Assembly: GCA_964450405.1 (NCBI GenBank) | Contig: CAYVCQ010000015.1 | Span: 49,732-113,731, forward strand | DNA from: WRGT01 sp964450405 | GTDB taxonomy: Bacteria > Spirochaetota > UBA4802 > UBA5550 | Direction: 5' to 3' | DNA length: 64,000 bases | In this document: positions 34,809-43,999 of the stretch, in pieces | How positions within the stretch are numbered: position 1 is the stretch's first letter | How the letters are laid out: every line of letters begins with the position of its first letter | Notes under the pieces: generated by a model | What the model saw: only the letters and a program-made list of their open reading frames with translations | The model's database searches: none | Told to the model about the DNA's origin: nothing | Program-made: the position numbers and the translations under genes

Positions 34809-35723
34809 TTGATCTGGAATTCAGCAAAAAGAAAAAGACTCAAAGCATTGAAGTCTGAATGTTCAGATTCTGATGATGCATTTAATCTCGATATGAGCGA
34901 TATTGATTTATCAGATACGATTGAATCTCTCCCCGGCCTTTCCGGGAATAAGCATCTTTTCCTGAACAGATTTAATGGTGAAAATCTATTTTCAATGATG
35001 AAAAAAATAGGTCTTATAGATCATTTGAACTCTATGGGATTTGAAAAACTGATAATTGATATAGATGTAGATGAAAACTGTATAAGCTATATGAGACTGT
35101 ACTGGGACGAAAAAATTCCCGCCAAACAGCTAATAGATTTGAGGGTTAGCGAGTCTTCCTTTTTCCCGGATAAAAATACAAAGACATCTCCATACAATAT
35201 GATTGTTATAGAGTGGCTTTCTGCAAAAAATCCCAAAAACCATTTTGATAATGATAAACCTCAGCTCCCGGGTCAGACTAATCCCGGGCTTGGAGTGCTT
35301 AAATACTGTTTTGAAATGCTTTACCTCATGGCAAAAGAAGTTTTTAAAGATGGATTTCTAGACATACCGGATCACATGCATGGTGCCATTATGTATTCAA
35401 AGAAATTCAAGTTTTTTGATCCTGCGCATGAGGGGATAATAAGAGCAATGGGGCGGGATCTTCGTAAATATTCACTTTCAGATATCTCCTGGGGAGCAAT
35501 AACGGAAACAATTATTGATCTCGAAACAGGTAAACCGGCAAAATATGATCCCTGTGAACAGATTCACTATGTTTCCGAAAGAATGAAAAAATATTTTGAT
35601 TCTAAGGATTATAGATCTGTTCTAATGAAGTATTATGAAAAGAAAAAATATTCTTTTAATTACGATGAGATGCTGAAACGCAGAGAATTGATTCTACAAA
35701 CTAAGAAGATTGAGGATCTTTAG
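34809..35723 (+). CDS. Conserved-looking protein of unknown function
   Basis: A 304-residue soluble protein that I cannot assign. The N-terminus is acidic and low-complexity (DSDDAFNLDMSDIDLSD). The core, from about 60, has an alpha/beta pattern with IDIDVDENCISYMRLYWD, MIVIEWLSAKNP and LPGQTNPGLGVLKYCFEML, which resemble an enzyme core but match no family I recognise. TTG 34809 has GGAG six bases upstream. Its 3' end overlaps by 23 bases the convergent coiled-coil gene next to fliS. Confidence 0.55.
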   Translation: MIWNSAKRKRLKALKSECSDSDDAFNLDMSDIDLSDTIESLPGLSGNKHLFLNRFNGENLFSMMKKIGLIDHLNSMGFEKLIIDIDVDENCISYMRLYWDEKIPAKQLIDLRVSESSFFPDKNTKTSPYNMIVIEWLSAKNPKNHFDNDKPQLPGQTNPGLGVLKYCFEMLYLMAKEVFKDGFLDIPDHMHGAIMYSKKFKFFDPAHEGIIRAMGRDLRKYSLSDISWGAITETIIDLETGKPAKYDPCEQIHYVSERMKKYFDSKDYRSVLMKYYEKKKYSFNYDEMLKRRELILQTKKIEDL

Positions 35724-36174
35724 AAACTACTAATTCAAATCTGCTCATTCTTTCCAATTCGGAGATTTGTATCTCCAGGTCTTTCTGAGATTTTTCCAGT
35801 GAAAGACTATTTCCCTTTTTTAAAGCAAGGATTGAATCAAGAATTTCTCCATGCTGAAGAATCTCATTTTTGTAATTGAGGATTTCATTTTCTGAAGTTT
35901 TGAAATCTTTCATGAAAATTCTGCTGAAATCGAAGCTGTATCTGCGGGTTATATCATCTCTAATCTGTGAAACATTATAGTCTGCAACGTTAATTTCATC
36001 AATCAACGCCGCAGACTGTTCTACAATCTTTAGTAAATCATCTTCAGCATCATTTCTATATTTAATAAGATCTGATGCTGACTTTTCATTTTCCAGAAGT
36101 GAGTTTAAAAGTATTCTTTTTGAATTAAGTTGGGTCATGAGATCATTGAAAAGAACTTTTACGTCATCCCTCAA
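35701..36174 (-). CDS. Coiled-coil protein downstream of fliS
   Basis: A 157-residue mostly helical protein, rich in heptad-like segments (for example ILLNSLLENEKSASDLIKYR). It follows fliS and overlaps it. The TTG at 36174 is the likely start, since it makes an 11-base overlap with the fliS stop and is preceded by AAGGGA; an ATG at 36252 would overlap fliS far more. Position and structure suggest a flagellar chaperone-like role comparable to FliT, but no sequence match supports that. Stop lies 23 bases inside the convergent gene. Confidence 0.55.
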   Translation of the reverse strand: MRDDVKVLFNDLMTQLNSKRILLNSLLENEKSASDLIKYRNDAEDDLLKIVEQSAALIDEINVADYNVSQIRDDITRRYSFDFSRIFMKDFKTSENEILNYKNEILQHGEILDSILALKKGNSLSLEKSQKDLEIQISELERMSRFELVVSKDPQSS

Positions 36175-36595
36175 TACTGAAACTTCCCTTTGAGCCGATA
36201 TTAATATTTTTATCCGATCTTGTTTCGTTAGCTGAGATCTGGTCCCATGCATCCCGCAGTTCTTTTAATAATTTGAGGATATGGTTAACGATTTCCGCGT
36301 CTTTTTTAATATTAGCCTCAAGAAGCTGTCTTTTAAAATACATATACAGGTTAAAGAGATTCTGAGAGATCTCTCCTCCATCATCCATATTCAGAGAGAG
36401 CAGCAGTTCGGTAATTATATCCTGAGCTTTGATGATATTGTTGTTAACCACATCATATGTTCTCGGCGACATATTATCCAGTGCAATATTCAGAAACTTT
36501 ATCGCTCCATCATAAAGCATAACAATGAGTTTACCCTGATTGGCAGTTGTTATCTGTGTCTGCTTATATTGATTATAAGGGTTAGTGTTTGACAA
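36164..36595 (-). CDS. fliS: Flagellin export chaperone FliS
   Basis: A 143-residue chaperone that binds the flagellin C-terminus in the cytosol before export. The conserved opening YKQTQITTANQGKLIVMLYD and later LYMYFKRQLLEAN are typical. TTG start, with GGAG seven bases upstream. It is the first recognised flagellar gene in the window and indicates a motile organism. No flagellin or hook genes are adjacent. The downstream coiled-coil gene overlaps its 3' end. Confidence 0.9.
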   Translation of the reverse strand: MSNTNPYNQYKQTQITTANQGKLIVMLYDGAIKFLNIALDNMSPRTYDVVNNNIIKAQDIITELLLSLNMDDGGEISQNLFNLYMYFKRQLLEANIKKDAEIVNHILKLLKELRDAWDQISANETRSDKNINIGSKGSFSIEG

Positions 36596-36775
36596 TTACT
36601 TGCTCCAGTTCTCTTTTTTGTTTTCTTTTGATATTATCGTATCAATTTGCTGTGAACTTTACTCGATAAAATCAACCTTCTGTTGCAAAAACCTAATTTT
36701 TGCAGATGTAGCTATCTGCAGGCGGTTTTAAGAGTCTTTACCGCTAAGATCCTGTAAGTCAGTGCATTTCCCGGT

Positions 36776-37660
36776 TTATTTAAAGACGTTTTCTATTTTA
36801 ATTAGAATTTCATTGTACTTTTCATATGTTTTACTGACAATCTCATCCGGAAGAGGCGGAGGAGGTGAGTTTTTATCCCACTCAGTAGTATCAATATAAT
36901 CTCTTATAAACTGTTTGTCAAAACTTAAAGGAGATATTCCGGTTTTATACTGTTTCCCGTCCCAGAATCTTGAACTGTCCGGGGTCATTACCTCATCAAT
37001 AAGTATAATTTCGTCATTATGATATCCGAATTCAAGCTTGGTATCTGCAAGAATTATCCCTGCAGCCTCAAGGTTATCTCTGCCGAACTGATAAATCCTC
37101 TTTGTCATTTCTGAAAGATACTCGGAATCTTTATCACCGATATCTTTTTTCATAAAATCGATCGATATATTCATATCGTGTCCGGTATCTTCTTTTGTAG
37201 CCGGAGTAAAGAGTGTTTCCGGAAATTTTTCTGCCATCTTAAGTCCTGCGGGGAGTTTTATACCTGAAATTTCACCCTTTTCCTGATACTCCTTCCATCC
37301 GCCTCCTATAATATAACCTCTGGCGACACATTCAAAATCTATTCTTTTTGTTTTTTTTACTATAATTGATCTATCTTTGAATATTTCAGGATAACTGGAA
37401 TAAGGTGCAGGAAAATTGTTGAAATTATCTTCTACAATGTGATTATTTATAAATCCAATCTGTTTGAACCAGATGTTTGATATTTTATTCAGGATTATCC
37501 CTTTGCCGGCAATTCCGTTCGGGAAAATATAATCAAATGCTGAAATGCGGTCCGTAGAAACTATAAGCATATGTTCATCATCAACGGGGAACAGGTCCCG
37601 TACTTTTCCCTGATATAGTTTTTTGACTTCTGGAATTTCTATTGAAATAAGGGGTTTCAT
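36776..37660 (-). CDS. purC: Phosphoribosylaminoimidazole-succinocarboxamide synthase
   Basis: SAICAR synthase of purine biosynthesis, 294 residues. It joins CAIR and aspartate using ATP. It has KVRDLFPV near the N-terminus, FECVARGYIIGGG, ADTKLEFG and LIDEVMTPDSSRFW. ATG is preceded by AAGGAGGG three bases away. It starts 11 bases after gatB on the same strand, so it shares a transcript. The C-terminal DTTEWDKNSPPPPLPDEI is the longer-type PurC tail. Confidence 0.93.
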   Translation of the reverse strand: MKPLISIEIPEVKKLYQGKVRDLFPVDDEHMLIVSTDRISAFDYIFPNGIAGKGIILNKISNIWFKQIGFINNHIVEDNFNNFPAPYSSYPEIFKDRSIIVKKTKRIDFECVARGYIIGGGWKEYQEKGEISGIKLPAGLKMAEKFPETLFTPATKEDTGHDMNISIDFMKKDIGDKDSEYLSEMTKRIYQFGRDNLEAAGIILADTKLEFGYHNDEIILIDEVMTPDSSRFWDGKQYKTGISPLSFDKQFIRDYIDTTEWDKNSPPPPLPDEIVSKTYEKYNEILIKIENVFK

Positions 37661-37671
37661 CGGCCCTCCTT

Positions 37672-39111
37672 TTACTGGTTTAATTTTTTTAACAGCAATT
37701 CATTTACAACCTGGGGATTTGCTTTTCCCTTTGATTCTTTCATAATCTGACCCACGAGAAAACCTATGGCTTTCTCTTTGCCGGCTTTATAATCGTCAAT
37801 TGACTGCTGATTATTTTTAAGTACTATATCAATTATACCTTCGATGGCAGAGGAATCACTTACCTGGACGAGTCCTTTTTCATCTATTATTTTCTGCGGT
37901 GAATCGCCGGTTTCAATCATATCTTTAAAAACAGTTTTAGCGATTTTACCGCTGATAGTATTGTTATCTATCAGTTTTAGCAGATCGGCAATCCCTGCAG
38001 GTTTGACCGGAAAATCAAAAATCTTTTCAGGATCTTCTATCTGGCCAAGAAGTTCACTTGATATCCAGTTAGCTGCTTTTTTTGGATTGGCTCCTCTGGT
38101 TACAACTTCCTCGTAATAGTCGGCCAGTTGTTTAACCGAGGTAAGAACTTCCGCATCGTATTCGGTCAGAGCGAATTCTTTTACAAATCTATTTTTTTTC
38201 TCATCGGGGAGTTCCGGGAGTTCACTTCTGAGTTTTTCCACATACTCTCTTGTTATGACAATCGGAGTGAGATCCGGATCGGGAAAGTATCTATAATCGT
38301 GAGCGTCCTCTTTTGAGCGCATGCTGTATGTTTCCTGCCGGTCGGCATCCCAAAGGCGGGTTTCCTGGATTATTAAACTCTTTTCTCCGGAATCGAGCAG
38401 TGATTTCTGTCTTTCGAATTCATATGCTATTGCTGCTTTTACAGCTTTAAATGAGTTGAGGTTTTTTATCTCAACTTTTTCACCGAACTTAGGTGCACCA
38501 AATTCGCGAAGTGAGATATTCACATCACACCTGAGACTCCCTTCCTCCATGTTCGCATCTGAAGCATCTATATACTTGACTATTGATTTTATTTTTGTAA
38601 GATAATTGTAGGCCTCTTCCGCAGTTCTCATATCCGGTTCGGAAACAATTTCAGCAAGAGGAACACCTGTGCGGTTGAGATCAACGAAAGAGACGTTGTT
38701 GGTGAAATCATCGGAATGAACAAGTTTTCCAGCGTCCTCTTCTAGGTGAAGTCTTGTAATCCCGATCCTTTTTACCTGATTATTTGATAAAATATCGATA
38801 TAACCGTTTTTACACACCGGTTTGTCATATTGAGAAATCTGGTATGCCTTGGGGAGATCGGGATAAAAATAATTTTTTCTGTCAAACTTACTGTATTCTG
38901 CAATTTCACAATTCAGAGCTAAACCTGCAATTACACCTTTTCTTAATACTTCTTCATTTAATACAGGAAGTACTCCAGGCATTCCTGTGCAGACGGGACA
39001 TGTCTGACTGTTGGGTTCTGCGCCGAATTTAGTCGAACATCCGCAGAAAATCTTTGTTTCGGTATTCAGCTGGACATGCACCTCAAGTCCTATTACAGAT
39101 TCATACTGCAT
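37672..39111 (-). CDS. gatB: Asp/Glu-tRNA amidotransferase subunit B
   Basis: Subunit B of the GatCAB amidotransferase, 479 residues, which makes Gln-tRNA and/or Asn-tRNA by transamidation. The N-terminus YESVIGLEVHVQLNTETKIF and the Cys pairs CGCS and CPVC are typical. The C-terminal YqeY-like GatB tail (KGKANPQVVNELLLKKL) is present. GAGGGA lies three bases before the ATG. gatA and gatC are not in the window. Presence suggests an indirect route for Gln or Asn tRNA charging. Confidence 0.94.
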   Translation of the reverse strand: MQYESVIGLEVHVQLNTETKIFCGCSTKFGAEPNSQTCPVCTGMPGVLPVLNEEVLRKGVIAGLALNCEIAEYSKFDRKNYFYPDLPKAYQISQYDKPVCKNGYIDILSNNQVKRIGITRLHLEEDAGKLVHSDDFTNNVSFVDLNRTGVPLAEIVSEPDMRTAEEAYNYLTKIKSIVKYIDASDANMEEGSLRCDVNISLREFGAPKFGEKVEIKNLNSFKAVKAAIAYEFERQKSLLDSGEKSLIIQETRLWDADRQETYSMRSKEDAHDYRYFPDPDLTPIVITREYVEKLRSELPELPDEKKNRFVKEFALTEYDAEVLTSVKQLADYYEEVVTRGANPKKAANWISSELLGQIEDPEKIFDFPVKPAGIADLLKLIDNNTISGKIAKTVFKDMIETGDSPQKIIDEKGLVQVSDSSAIEGIIDIVLKNNQQSIDDYKAGKEKAIGFLVGQIMKESKGKANPQVVNELLLKKLNQ

Positions 39112-39143
39112 ATTTCCCTCTATATATTTTTACTTGATTTTAT

Positions 39144-39235
39144 GCAACAACTAATAAACTGGTAGTAATTATGGTTTCCACGACGCCGAAGGCGCGGTGG
39201 AAAGAAAAATTCAGCACTGGTTTATAAGTAGTTGC
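39144..39235. repeat. Palindromic repeat with nested hairpin
   Basis: Outer arms GCAACAACTAATAAACTGGT and its near-inverse (ending TTTATAAGTAGTTGC) enclose a strong stem: TTTCCAC at 39175-39181 pairs with GTGGAAA at 39197-39203, around CGCC-GAA-GGCG. It occupies part of the 288-base gap between gatB and the next gene. No coding sequence was seen there. Confidence 0.5.
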
Positions 39236-39399
39236 TAATCCCGTTGCCCCTGGCGACGGTAAGATAATTCACAAGAAAGTCCGTATTTAACTAAATTACG
39301 CTACTTACTGAGTTTAATAAGGGTTAAGTTTGTTCTTTATTTTGTCAAGTAAACCAGTATTTATTCCTTAAACTATTTTGGCTTATAAGGAAATTTAGA

Positions 39400-39816
39400 A
39401 TGAAAATTATAAAAAAATTCTGTGTTTTTTTATTGCTTCTTGCAATCCTGGGATCAGCTGCCGGTAAAATTGCAGGCGATTATATTCTGTCTTCGGCTCT
39501 CAGGGGGAATATTACATTTTTAACTTTTGTTTTTTCTCCATCACAGAGTTTTATTGACACATACTCGCTTTTAAACAACAGTAGCGATTATAAACGGCTG
39601 ACAGGCTATTATGCTTATAAAGAATCAGGTAAGATCGATCTTGATTTTTTATATGAGAGATACAAAGGTGAAGATTCAGATATTATAAAAAAAACAATAA
39701 TATGGATAGCTGAAGGGAATACCGGGAAAGAAAAACTAGTAGACTTTTATAAGAAAATTTATAATGTAAGCCCTGAAGGGATTCAGAAAATTTTAATAAC
39801 AAAAATGGGAAAATAA
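39400..39816 (+). CDS. Small exported protein of unknown function
   Basis: A 138-residue protein with a signal peptide or N-terminal anchor (IKKFCVFLLLLAILGSAAG). The rest is soluble and charged, with helices and no family I recognise. It lies 14 bases before a small lipoprotein gene and is probably co-transcribed with it. Both are of unknown role. The start has no strong Shine-Dalgarno sequence. Confidence 0.55.
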   Translation: MKIIKKFCVFLLLLAILGSAAGKIAGDYILSSALRGNITFLTFVFSPSQSFIDTYSLLNNSSDYKRLTGYYAYKESGKIDLDFLYERYKGEDSDIIKKTIIWIAEGNTGKEKLVDFYKKIYNVSPEGIQKILITKMGK

Positions 39817-39836
39817 ATATTAAAAAAGGTATGACT

Positions 39837-40199
39837 ATGAAAAATTTTACTCTATTTACAATTATTCTTTTTTTATTAACTGCTGTTTCGTGTTCTGTTG
39901 ATCCCGGAAAGAATGTAAAATCCATCCCCGCTCTTGTAAGTGAAGGATTTATAAGTGATACGGAATATGAAGTAGTCTGCCTCGGATTCCCCAAAGAGGG
40001 ACTAAAAGGTGTACAAAAAGAAGAATCGGCTAAAAGAGCAGCTCTTCTAAATGCATATTACTTTTCAGGTAATAGATTTGATGATACTGTTAAGCCGGAT
40101 ATGGATGGCAAAGTTGTAAAAATGACAATGTTTGATGATCATGCAGAATTGAAATATGTAATAACTAAAAGCAATCTGAAAAAGAGAATAAAAAAATAG
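39837..40199 (+). CDS. Small lipoprotein, possibly LPP20-like
   Basis: A 120-residue exported lipoprotein. Signal peptide runs to lipobox TAVSC with the Cys at about residue 19. The mature part has AKRAALLNAYYF, like the Ala-rich helix of LPP20-type domains; that assignment is tentative. ATG 39837 has AAGGT six bases upstream, better placed than ATG 39831. It sits after another small exported gene and 72 bases before proA. Confidence 0.58.
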   Translation: MKNFTLFTIILFLLTAVSCSVDPGKNVKSIPALVSEGFISDTEYEVVCLGFPKEGLKGVQKEESAKRAALLNAYYFSGNRFDDTVKPDMDGKVVKMTMFDDHAELKYVITKSNLKKRIKK

Positions 40200-40271
40200 A
40201 TTGAGAGTATTGTTTCACTAATTTGGTGAGTCATCAGAACTTATCAATGATTAATTAATAAGGATTTTAAA

Positions 40272-41537
40272 ATGGAACCCATTGAAGATGAAAATTACCT
40301 ATACATAGATGGAATTTGTGCCGGCGCACAATCCGCATCAAAAAAAATTTCCACTATGTCCACCATAGATAAAAATCTTATCCTGAAAAAAATTGCTCAA
40401 AAACTGAGAGAAAAAAAATCTCAGATAATTCAGGAAAATGATAAAGACCTTATTATGGCAAAGAAGAACTGTGTTTCCAGTGCTTTCTATGACAGGCTGC
40501 TCCTCGATGAGAAAAGAATTGAGGCAATGGCTGTCTCTGTAGATGAGATAGCCATGCTTGAGGATCCAATCGGTAAAATTGATAATATGAAGATCAGACC
40601 ATCAGGAATCAGAGTCGGTCAGATGAGAGTTCCTCTTGGAGTAATAGCTGTTATATATGAATCCAGACCAAATGTTACAATCGATATCGCCGCACTTTGC
40701 ATTAAATCCGGTAATGCCGCAATTCTAAGAGGCGGGGAAGAGTCAATTAACTCTAACATCTGTCTTAGTAATATTATCAGAAGTGCCATTACTGAACTTC
40801 GACATGACCCGAATATTGTTACATTTATGGATAGGTTAGAAAGAAATCTTCTACCTCTTCTTTTGAAGAGAGATGATGCTATAGATATCGTTATACCTCG
40901 CGGTGGAGAAGGGCTTATTAAAGTGGTAGTTAGAGAGTCTACTATTCCAGTAATACGCCACGAGAAGGGTGTCTGCCATCTATATATCGATGAAAGCGCA
41001 GATAAAGATATGTCAGAGAGAATTGCTGTGAACGGGAAAGTTCAGCGCCCGGGTGTCTGCAATTCAATTGAAACACTTCTTATACATGAAAACTATCCGT
41101 ACAAAGAAAGCCTGCTGAATATTCTATTAAGCAACAATGTTGAAATCAGAGGTTGCGATAAGTTATTGGAAATCAACTCCAGGGATTTGAAAAAAGCAAC
41201 ACCGGAAGACTGGTCTGCGGAATATCTTGACCTGATAATATCTGCAAAAATTGTTGAATCCTTTGAGGATGCGGTTGAACATATATCTGTTTACAGCTCC
41301 GGCCACACAGAGGCAATAATTACATCGGATTATTTTAAAGCGGAAAGGTTTATGAAAGAGGTGGATTCATCTGCAATTTTTCTAAATGCGTCTACAAGAT
41401 TTCATGATGGCGGAGAATTCGGTCTTGGAGCGGAGGTTGGTATATCCACTCAAAAGCTGCATGCCAGGGGTGTAATGGGAATAGAGGGCCTCACAACTTT
41501 AAAATATGTAGTTTACGGTAATGGTGAAATCAGATAA
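40272..41537 (+). CDS. proA: Glutamate-5-semialdehyde dehydrogenase
   Basis: Second step of proline synthesis, 421 residues: NADPH-dependent reduction of gamma-glutamyl phosphate. The aldehyde-dehydrogenase fold shows VIYESRPNVTIDIAALCIKSG, catalytic-Cys region KVQRPGVCNSIETLL, and the C-terminal FHDGGEFGLGAEVGISTQ. proB is not in the window. The stop overlaps nadD by 17 bases, the first of a compact proA-nadD-LytR_C-rsfS cluster. Confidence 0.94.
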   Translation: MEPIEDENYLYIDGICAGAQSASKKISTMSTIDKNLILKKIAQKLREKKSQIIQENDKDLIMAKKNCVSSAFYDRLLLDEKRIEAMAVSVDEIAMLEDPIGKIDNMKIRPSGIRVGQMRVPLGVIAVIYESRPNVTIDIAALCIKSGNAAILRGGEESINSNICLSNIIRSAITELRHDPNIVTFMDRLERNLLPLLLKRDDAIDIVIPRGGEGLIKVVVRESTIPVIRHEKGVCHLYIDESADKDMSERIAVNGKVQRPGVCNSIETLLIHENYPYKESLLNILLSNNVEIRGCDKLLEINSRDLKKATPEDWSAEYLDLIISAKIVESFEDAVEHISVYSSGHTEAIITSDYFKAERFMKEVDSSAIFLNASTRFHDGGEFGLGAEVGISTQKLHARGVMGIEGLTTLKYVVYGNGEIR

Positions 41538-42132
41538 AGTGAGAAGAATCGGTGTATTCGGAGGAACCTTTAATCCGGTGCATCACGGTCATCTTATAAA
41601 TATTGAACTGATAAAAGAAAAGTTTAATCTTGATCTTGTACTTTTAATTCCGGACAAAATACCTGTCCATAAAACTGTAGCAGATAATATTTTACCATCA
41701 GACCGGTATAAAATGGTTGAGCTTGCAATTGCCGGCATGAATGGCTTTAAAGTATCGGACATTGAACTAAGCAGGGAATCCGCATCCTATACTGTAACCA
41801 CTCTCGAAGAACTAAAGGCAATTTATCCGGGTGATGAGCTTTATTTAATAATTGGTTCAGACTCATTTAATGAACTTGACACATGGAAGGAATTTAAAAA
41901 AATACTCTCGGAATATCCGGTAATCGTTATGCAGAGAAACGGAGATGAGCGCTTGAGGGATGATCTTTTATCTCTAGCTGTTCAAGTTGAACTGCATAAA
42001 GAATCTATGATCGAAATAAGCTCATCCATGATCAGAGAGAGAGTTAAAAAAGGAATTCCAATAAGATATTTAACTACAGATGACGTTATAAGCTACATCT
42101 GCGAAAAGGGGTTGTATAAAATTGAACAGTAA
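41521..42132 (+). CDS. nadD: Nicotinate-nucleotide adenylyltransferase
   Basis: Adenylates nicotinate mononucleotide in NAD synthesis, 203 residues. GGTFNPVHHGHL near residue 15 carries the (H/T)xGH motif, and SSSMIRERV near 180 is the ISSTxxR-type motif. The start overlaps proA by 17 bases and the stop overlaps the LytR_C gene by 11 bases. nadD beside rsfS is a widespread arrangement. Confidence 0.94.
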   Translation: MVKSDKVRRIGVFGGTFNPVHHGHLINIELIKEKFNLDLVLLIPDKIPVHKTVADNILPSDRYKMVELAIAGMNGFKVSDIELSRESASYTVTTLEELKAIYPGDELYLIIGSDSFNELDTWKEFKKILSEYPVIVMQRNGDERLRDDLLSLAVQVELHKESMIEISSSMIRERVKKGIPIRYLTTDDVISYICEKGLYKIEQ

Positions 42133-43225
42133 ATATGCGAAACTTATTATATCCGCAGTACTGATTGTACTTATTCTTCTTGGAATAAATTTCTACAAAA
42201 AAAGAAATAGAAATGTTATAGATGAAATTGTAAGCATGAAAGATATGATAAACATTCTGGTTGCAGGACGGAATGTTTACAATGAAAATACTTTTTCATT
42301 CTTTGCTCTAATTACTATAAATACAGTAAATAATAATATAGGAATCACATTTATACCGCCCGATTACCGTATAATGATGAATGATGATGGTACAAAAGTA
42401 AAAAAAATATCCGAGCTTGATCTCTATTATTTTGACAGAATCAAATATACTCTGAAAAAAGATATTCAGATGAATGTACCTTTTTATATAAAGCTTTATT
42501 CTCCGGATGTTGTAAGAGCTGTAAATCTTCTTGAGGGTGTGGATATTTTTTCATTGGATCAGGCGGTATATTCTTCCAAGAATAATTTCGGGCTGCAATA
42601 TCTTGATGGTGAGAAAACAATTTCATATATAAATAGTTCGGAACAGAATTCAATTTATACAAAATATGATAGAATCCTCGATCTTATGCTTACACTCTAT
42701 AACGATAAAGAAAATAGAAAAAAGCTCTTCAATTATGAATTTATCGATGAACTATTTAAAAATATAAAAACTAATTTAATGACTCAGGAACTATATTCAA
42801 TAGCTGAGATTGTATTTAATAAAGGGAATGTTGATTCAACTCTACTCCCCGGCGGATTTAATAACGGGTATTATGTAGTTGATGAAGTGAGCTATAGAAC
42901 ATATCAGCAGGATTTTTTAACAAATCTTGTGGTGGAATCGGAATCCGAACCGACTGTAAAAATAAAGATACTTAACGGGACATCAATCCCCGGACTTGCG
43001 AGAAAACTCAGGAATGACCTGATCAGGGATGGAATGAATGTTGTTGAGTTCGGTACTTCAAATTATCCTGCAATTTATGATTCGATAATAATCTGCAGAA
43101 AATCAGATACTAAATCTGCAAATAAAATAGCAGAGATGACTGGTATTGGTAAAATATATTTTGTAACGGACACTACTCAGTTGAATAATATTTTAATAAT
43201 TGTCGGCGAGGATATGGCTAAGTGA
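42122..43225 (+). CDS. LytR-CpsA-Psr-like protein with C-terminal LytR_C domain
   Basis: A 367-residue membrane-anchored protein: N-terminal helix (about 7-24), a divergent LCP-like domain, and a LytR_C domain from about 278 (KILNGTSIPGLARKLRNDL). Canonical LCP proteins transfer glycopolymers to peptidoglycan; key Arg/Asp residues are not evident, so catalysis is doubtful. TTG 42122 is preceded by AAGGGG about eight bases away. It lies between nadD and rsfS, where LCP genes often sit. Confidence 0.75.
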   Translation: MNSKYAKLIISAVLIVLILLGINFYKKRNRNVIDEIVSMKDMINILVAGRNVYNENTFSFFALITINTVNNNIGITFIPPDYRIMMNDDGTKVKKISELDLYYFDRIKYTLKKDIQMNVPFYIKLYSPDVVRAVNLLEGVDIFSLDQAVYSSKNNFGLQYLDGEKTISYINSSEQNSIYTKYDRILDLMLTLYNDKENRKKLFNYEFIDELFKNIKTNLMTQELYSIAEIVFNKGNVDSTLLPGGFNNGYYVVDEVSYRTYQQDFLTNLVVESESEPTVKIKILNGTSIPGLARKLRNDLIRDGMNVVEFGTSNYPAIYDSIIICRKSDTKSANKIAEMTGIGKIYFVTDTTQLNNILIIVGEDMAK

Positions 43226-43590
43226 AGGGTAAGGTAAAGGTACAACCTGATAACCAGATGCTGGAAATAGGGAGAGAATCCCTTATTCATCTTGATGAAA
43301 AGAAAGCATTAGATCCGGTATTTATGGATTTAAGAAAAGTTAACAGTTATCTGGAATATTTTTTAATAGCAACAGGTAATTCTCAGATACATTGCCGTGC
43401 CCTGGCAAGGGATATTACAAGATTCCTGCATGAAAAGGGTTTAAAGGAACACGGGGAACATGATCTCCATTCGGAATGGATAATACTCGATTTCAGCGGA
43501 CTGGTAGTTCATATTTTTACAGAAGAGCTAAGGTCTTATTATCAGCTCGAAAAGTTATGGGCCGATGCTGATATATTAAGTTTAAATTAA
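43222..43590 (+). CDS. rsfS: Ribosomal silencing factor RsfS
   Basis: Binds ribosomal protein uL14 and blocks subunit joining in starvation, 122 residues. YFLIATGNSQIHCRALA and the C-terminal WIILDFSGLVVHIF are characteristic. GTG start overlaps the preceding stop (GTGA), indicating coupling. The Cys-rich duplicated gene follows 13 bases downstream. Confidence 0.93.
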   Translation: MKGKVKVQPDNQMLEIGRESLIHLDEKKALDPVFMDLRKVNSYLEYFLIATGNSQIHCRALARDITRFLHEKGLKEHGEHDLHSEWIILDFSGLVVHIFTEELRSYYQLEKLWADADILSLN

Positions 43591-43603
43591 TGGGGGGAAG
43601 AAA

Positions 43604-43996
43604 ATGAGTAATTCAAACGAAAAAATAGACATAGTAGAAGTTCTTAAAGGTGCTTCTATTGAGAACAAAATTGCATGCGCTAAAGTTTTTGAAATCGTAA
43701 ATAAACACTCAATTTTCCCCGATATTGCAGGATTGGCAATGAATCAGAATAAAATAAAAATTACCTTTTGTCAGCTTGGACTATTCGGTTATCCCGAAGG
43801 GAAGAAAATATCCAAGTGTGAAAAAGTATCTGATGCGCTTGAAGATAAAATATTCAGCCAGCTTGAAGATAAGAAACTGCCCTGCGGTGCAGCATGGAAC
43901 ATAGCCTCTGAAATGAACCTTACGAAAATGGATATCACCTCAGCCTGCGAGAAACTCGGCATTAAAATCAACAAATGTCAGCTTGGAGCTTTTTAG
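43604..43996 (+). CDS. Duplicated Cys-containing protein with two CQLG(L/A)F motifs
   Basis: A 130-residue soluble protein of unknown function. Two similar segments, about 20-62 and 92-130, each have a helical part (KIACAKVFEIV and CGAAWNIASEM) followed by IKI-x-CQLG at 56-59 and 125-128. Six Cys (25, 56, 72, 94, 115, 125) could bind a metal. The helix-turn pattern suggests a nucleic-acid-binding role, but this is inference. A strong GGGGGGAAG site precedes ATG 43604. It probably ends the proA-rsfS operon. Confidence 0.6.
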   Translation: MSNSNEKIDIVEVLKGASIENKIACAKVFEIVNKHSIFPDIAGLAMNQNKIKITFCQLGLFGYPEGKKISKCEKVSDALEDKIFSQLEDKKLPCGAAWNIASEMNLTKMDITSACEKLGIKINKCQLGAF

Positions 43997-43999
43997 AAT

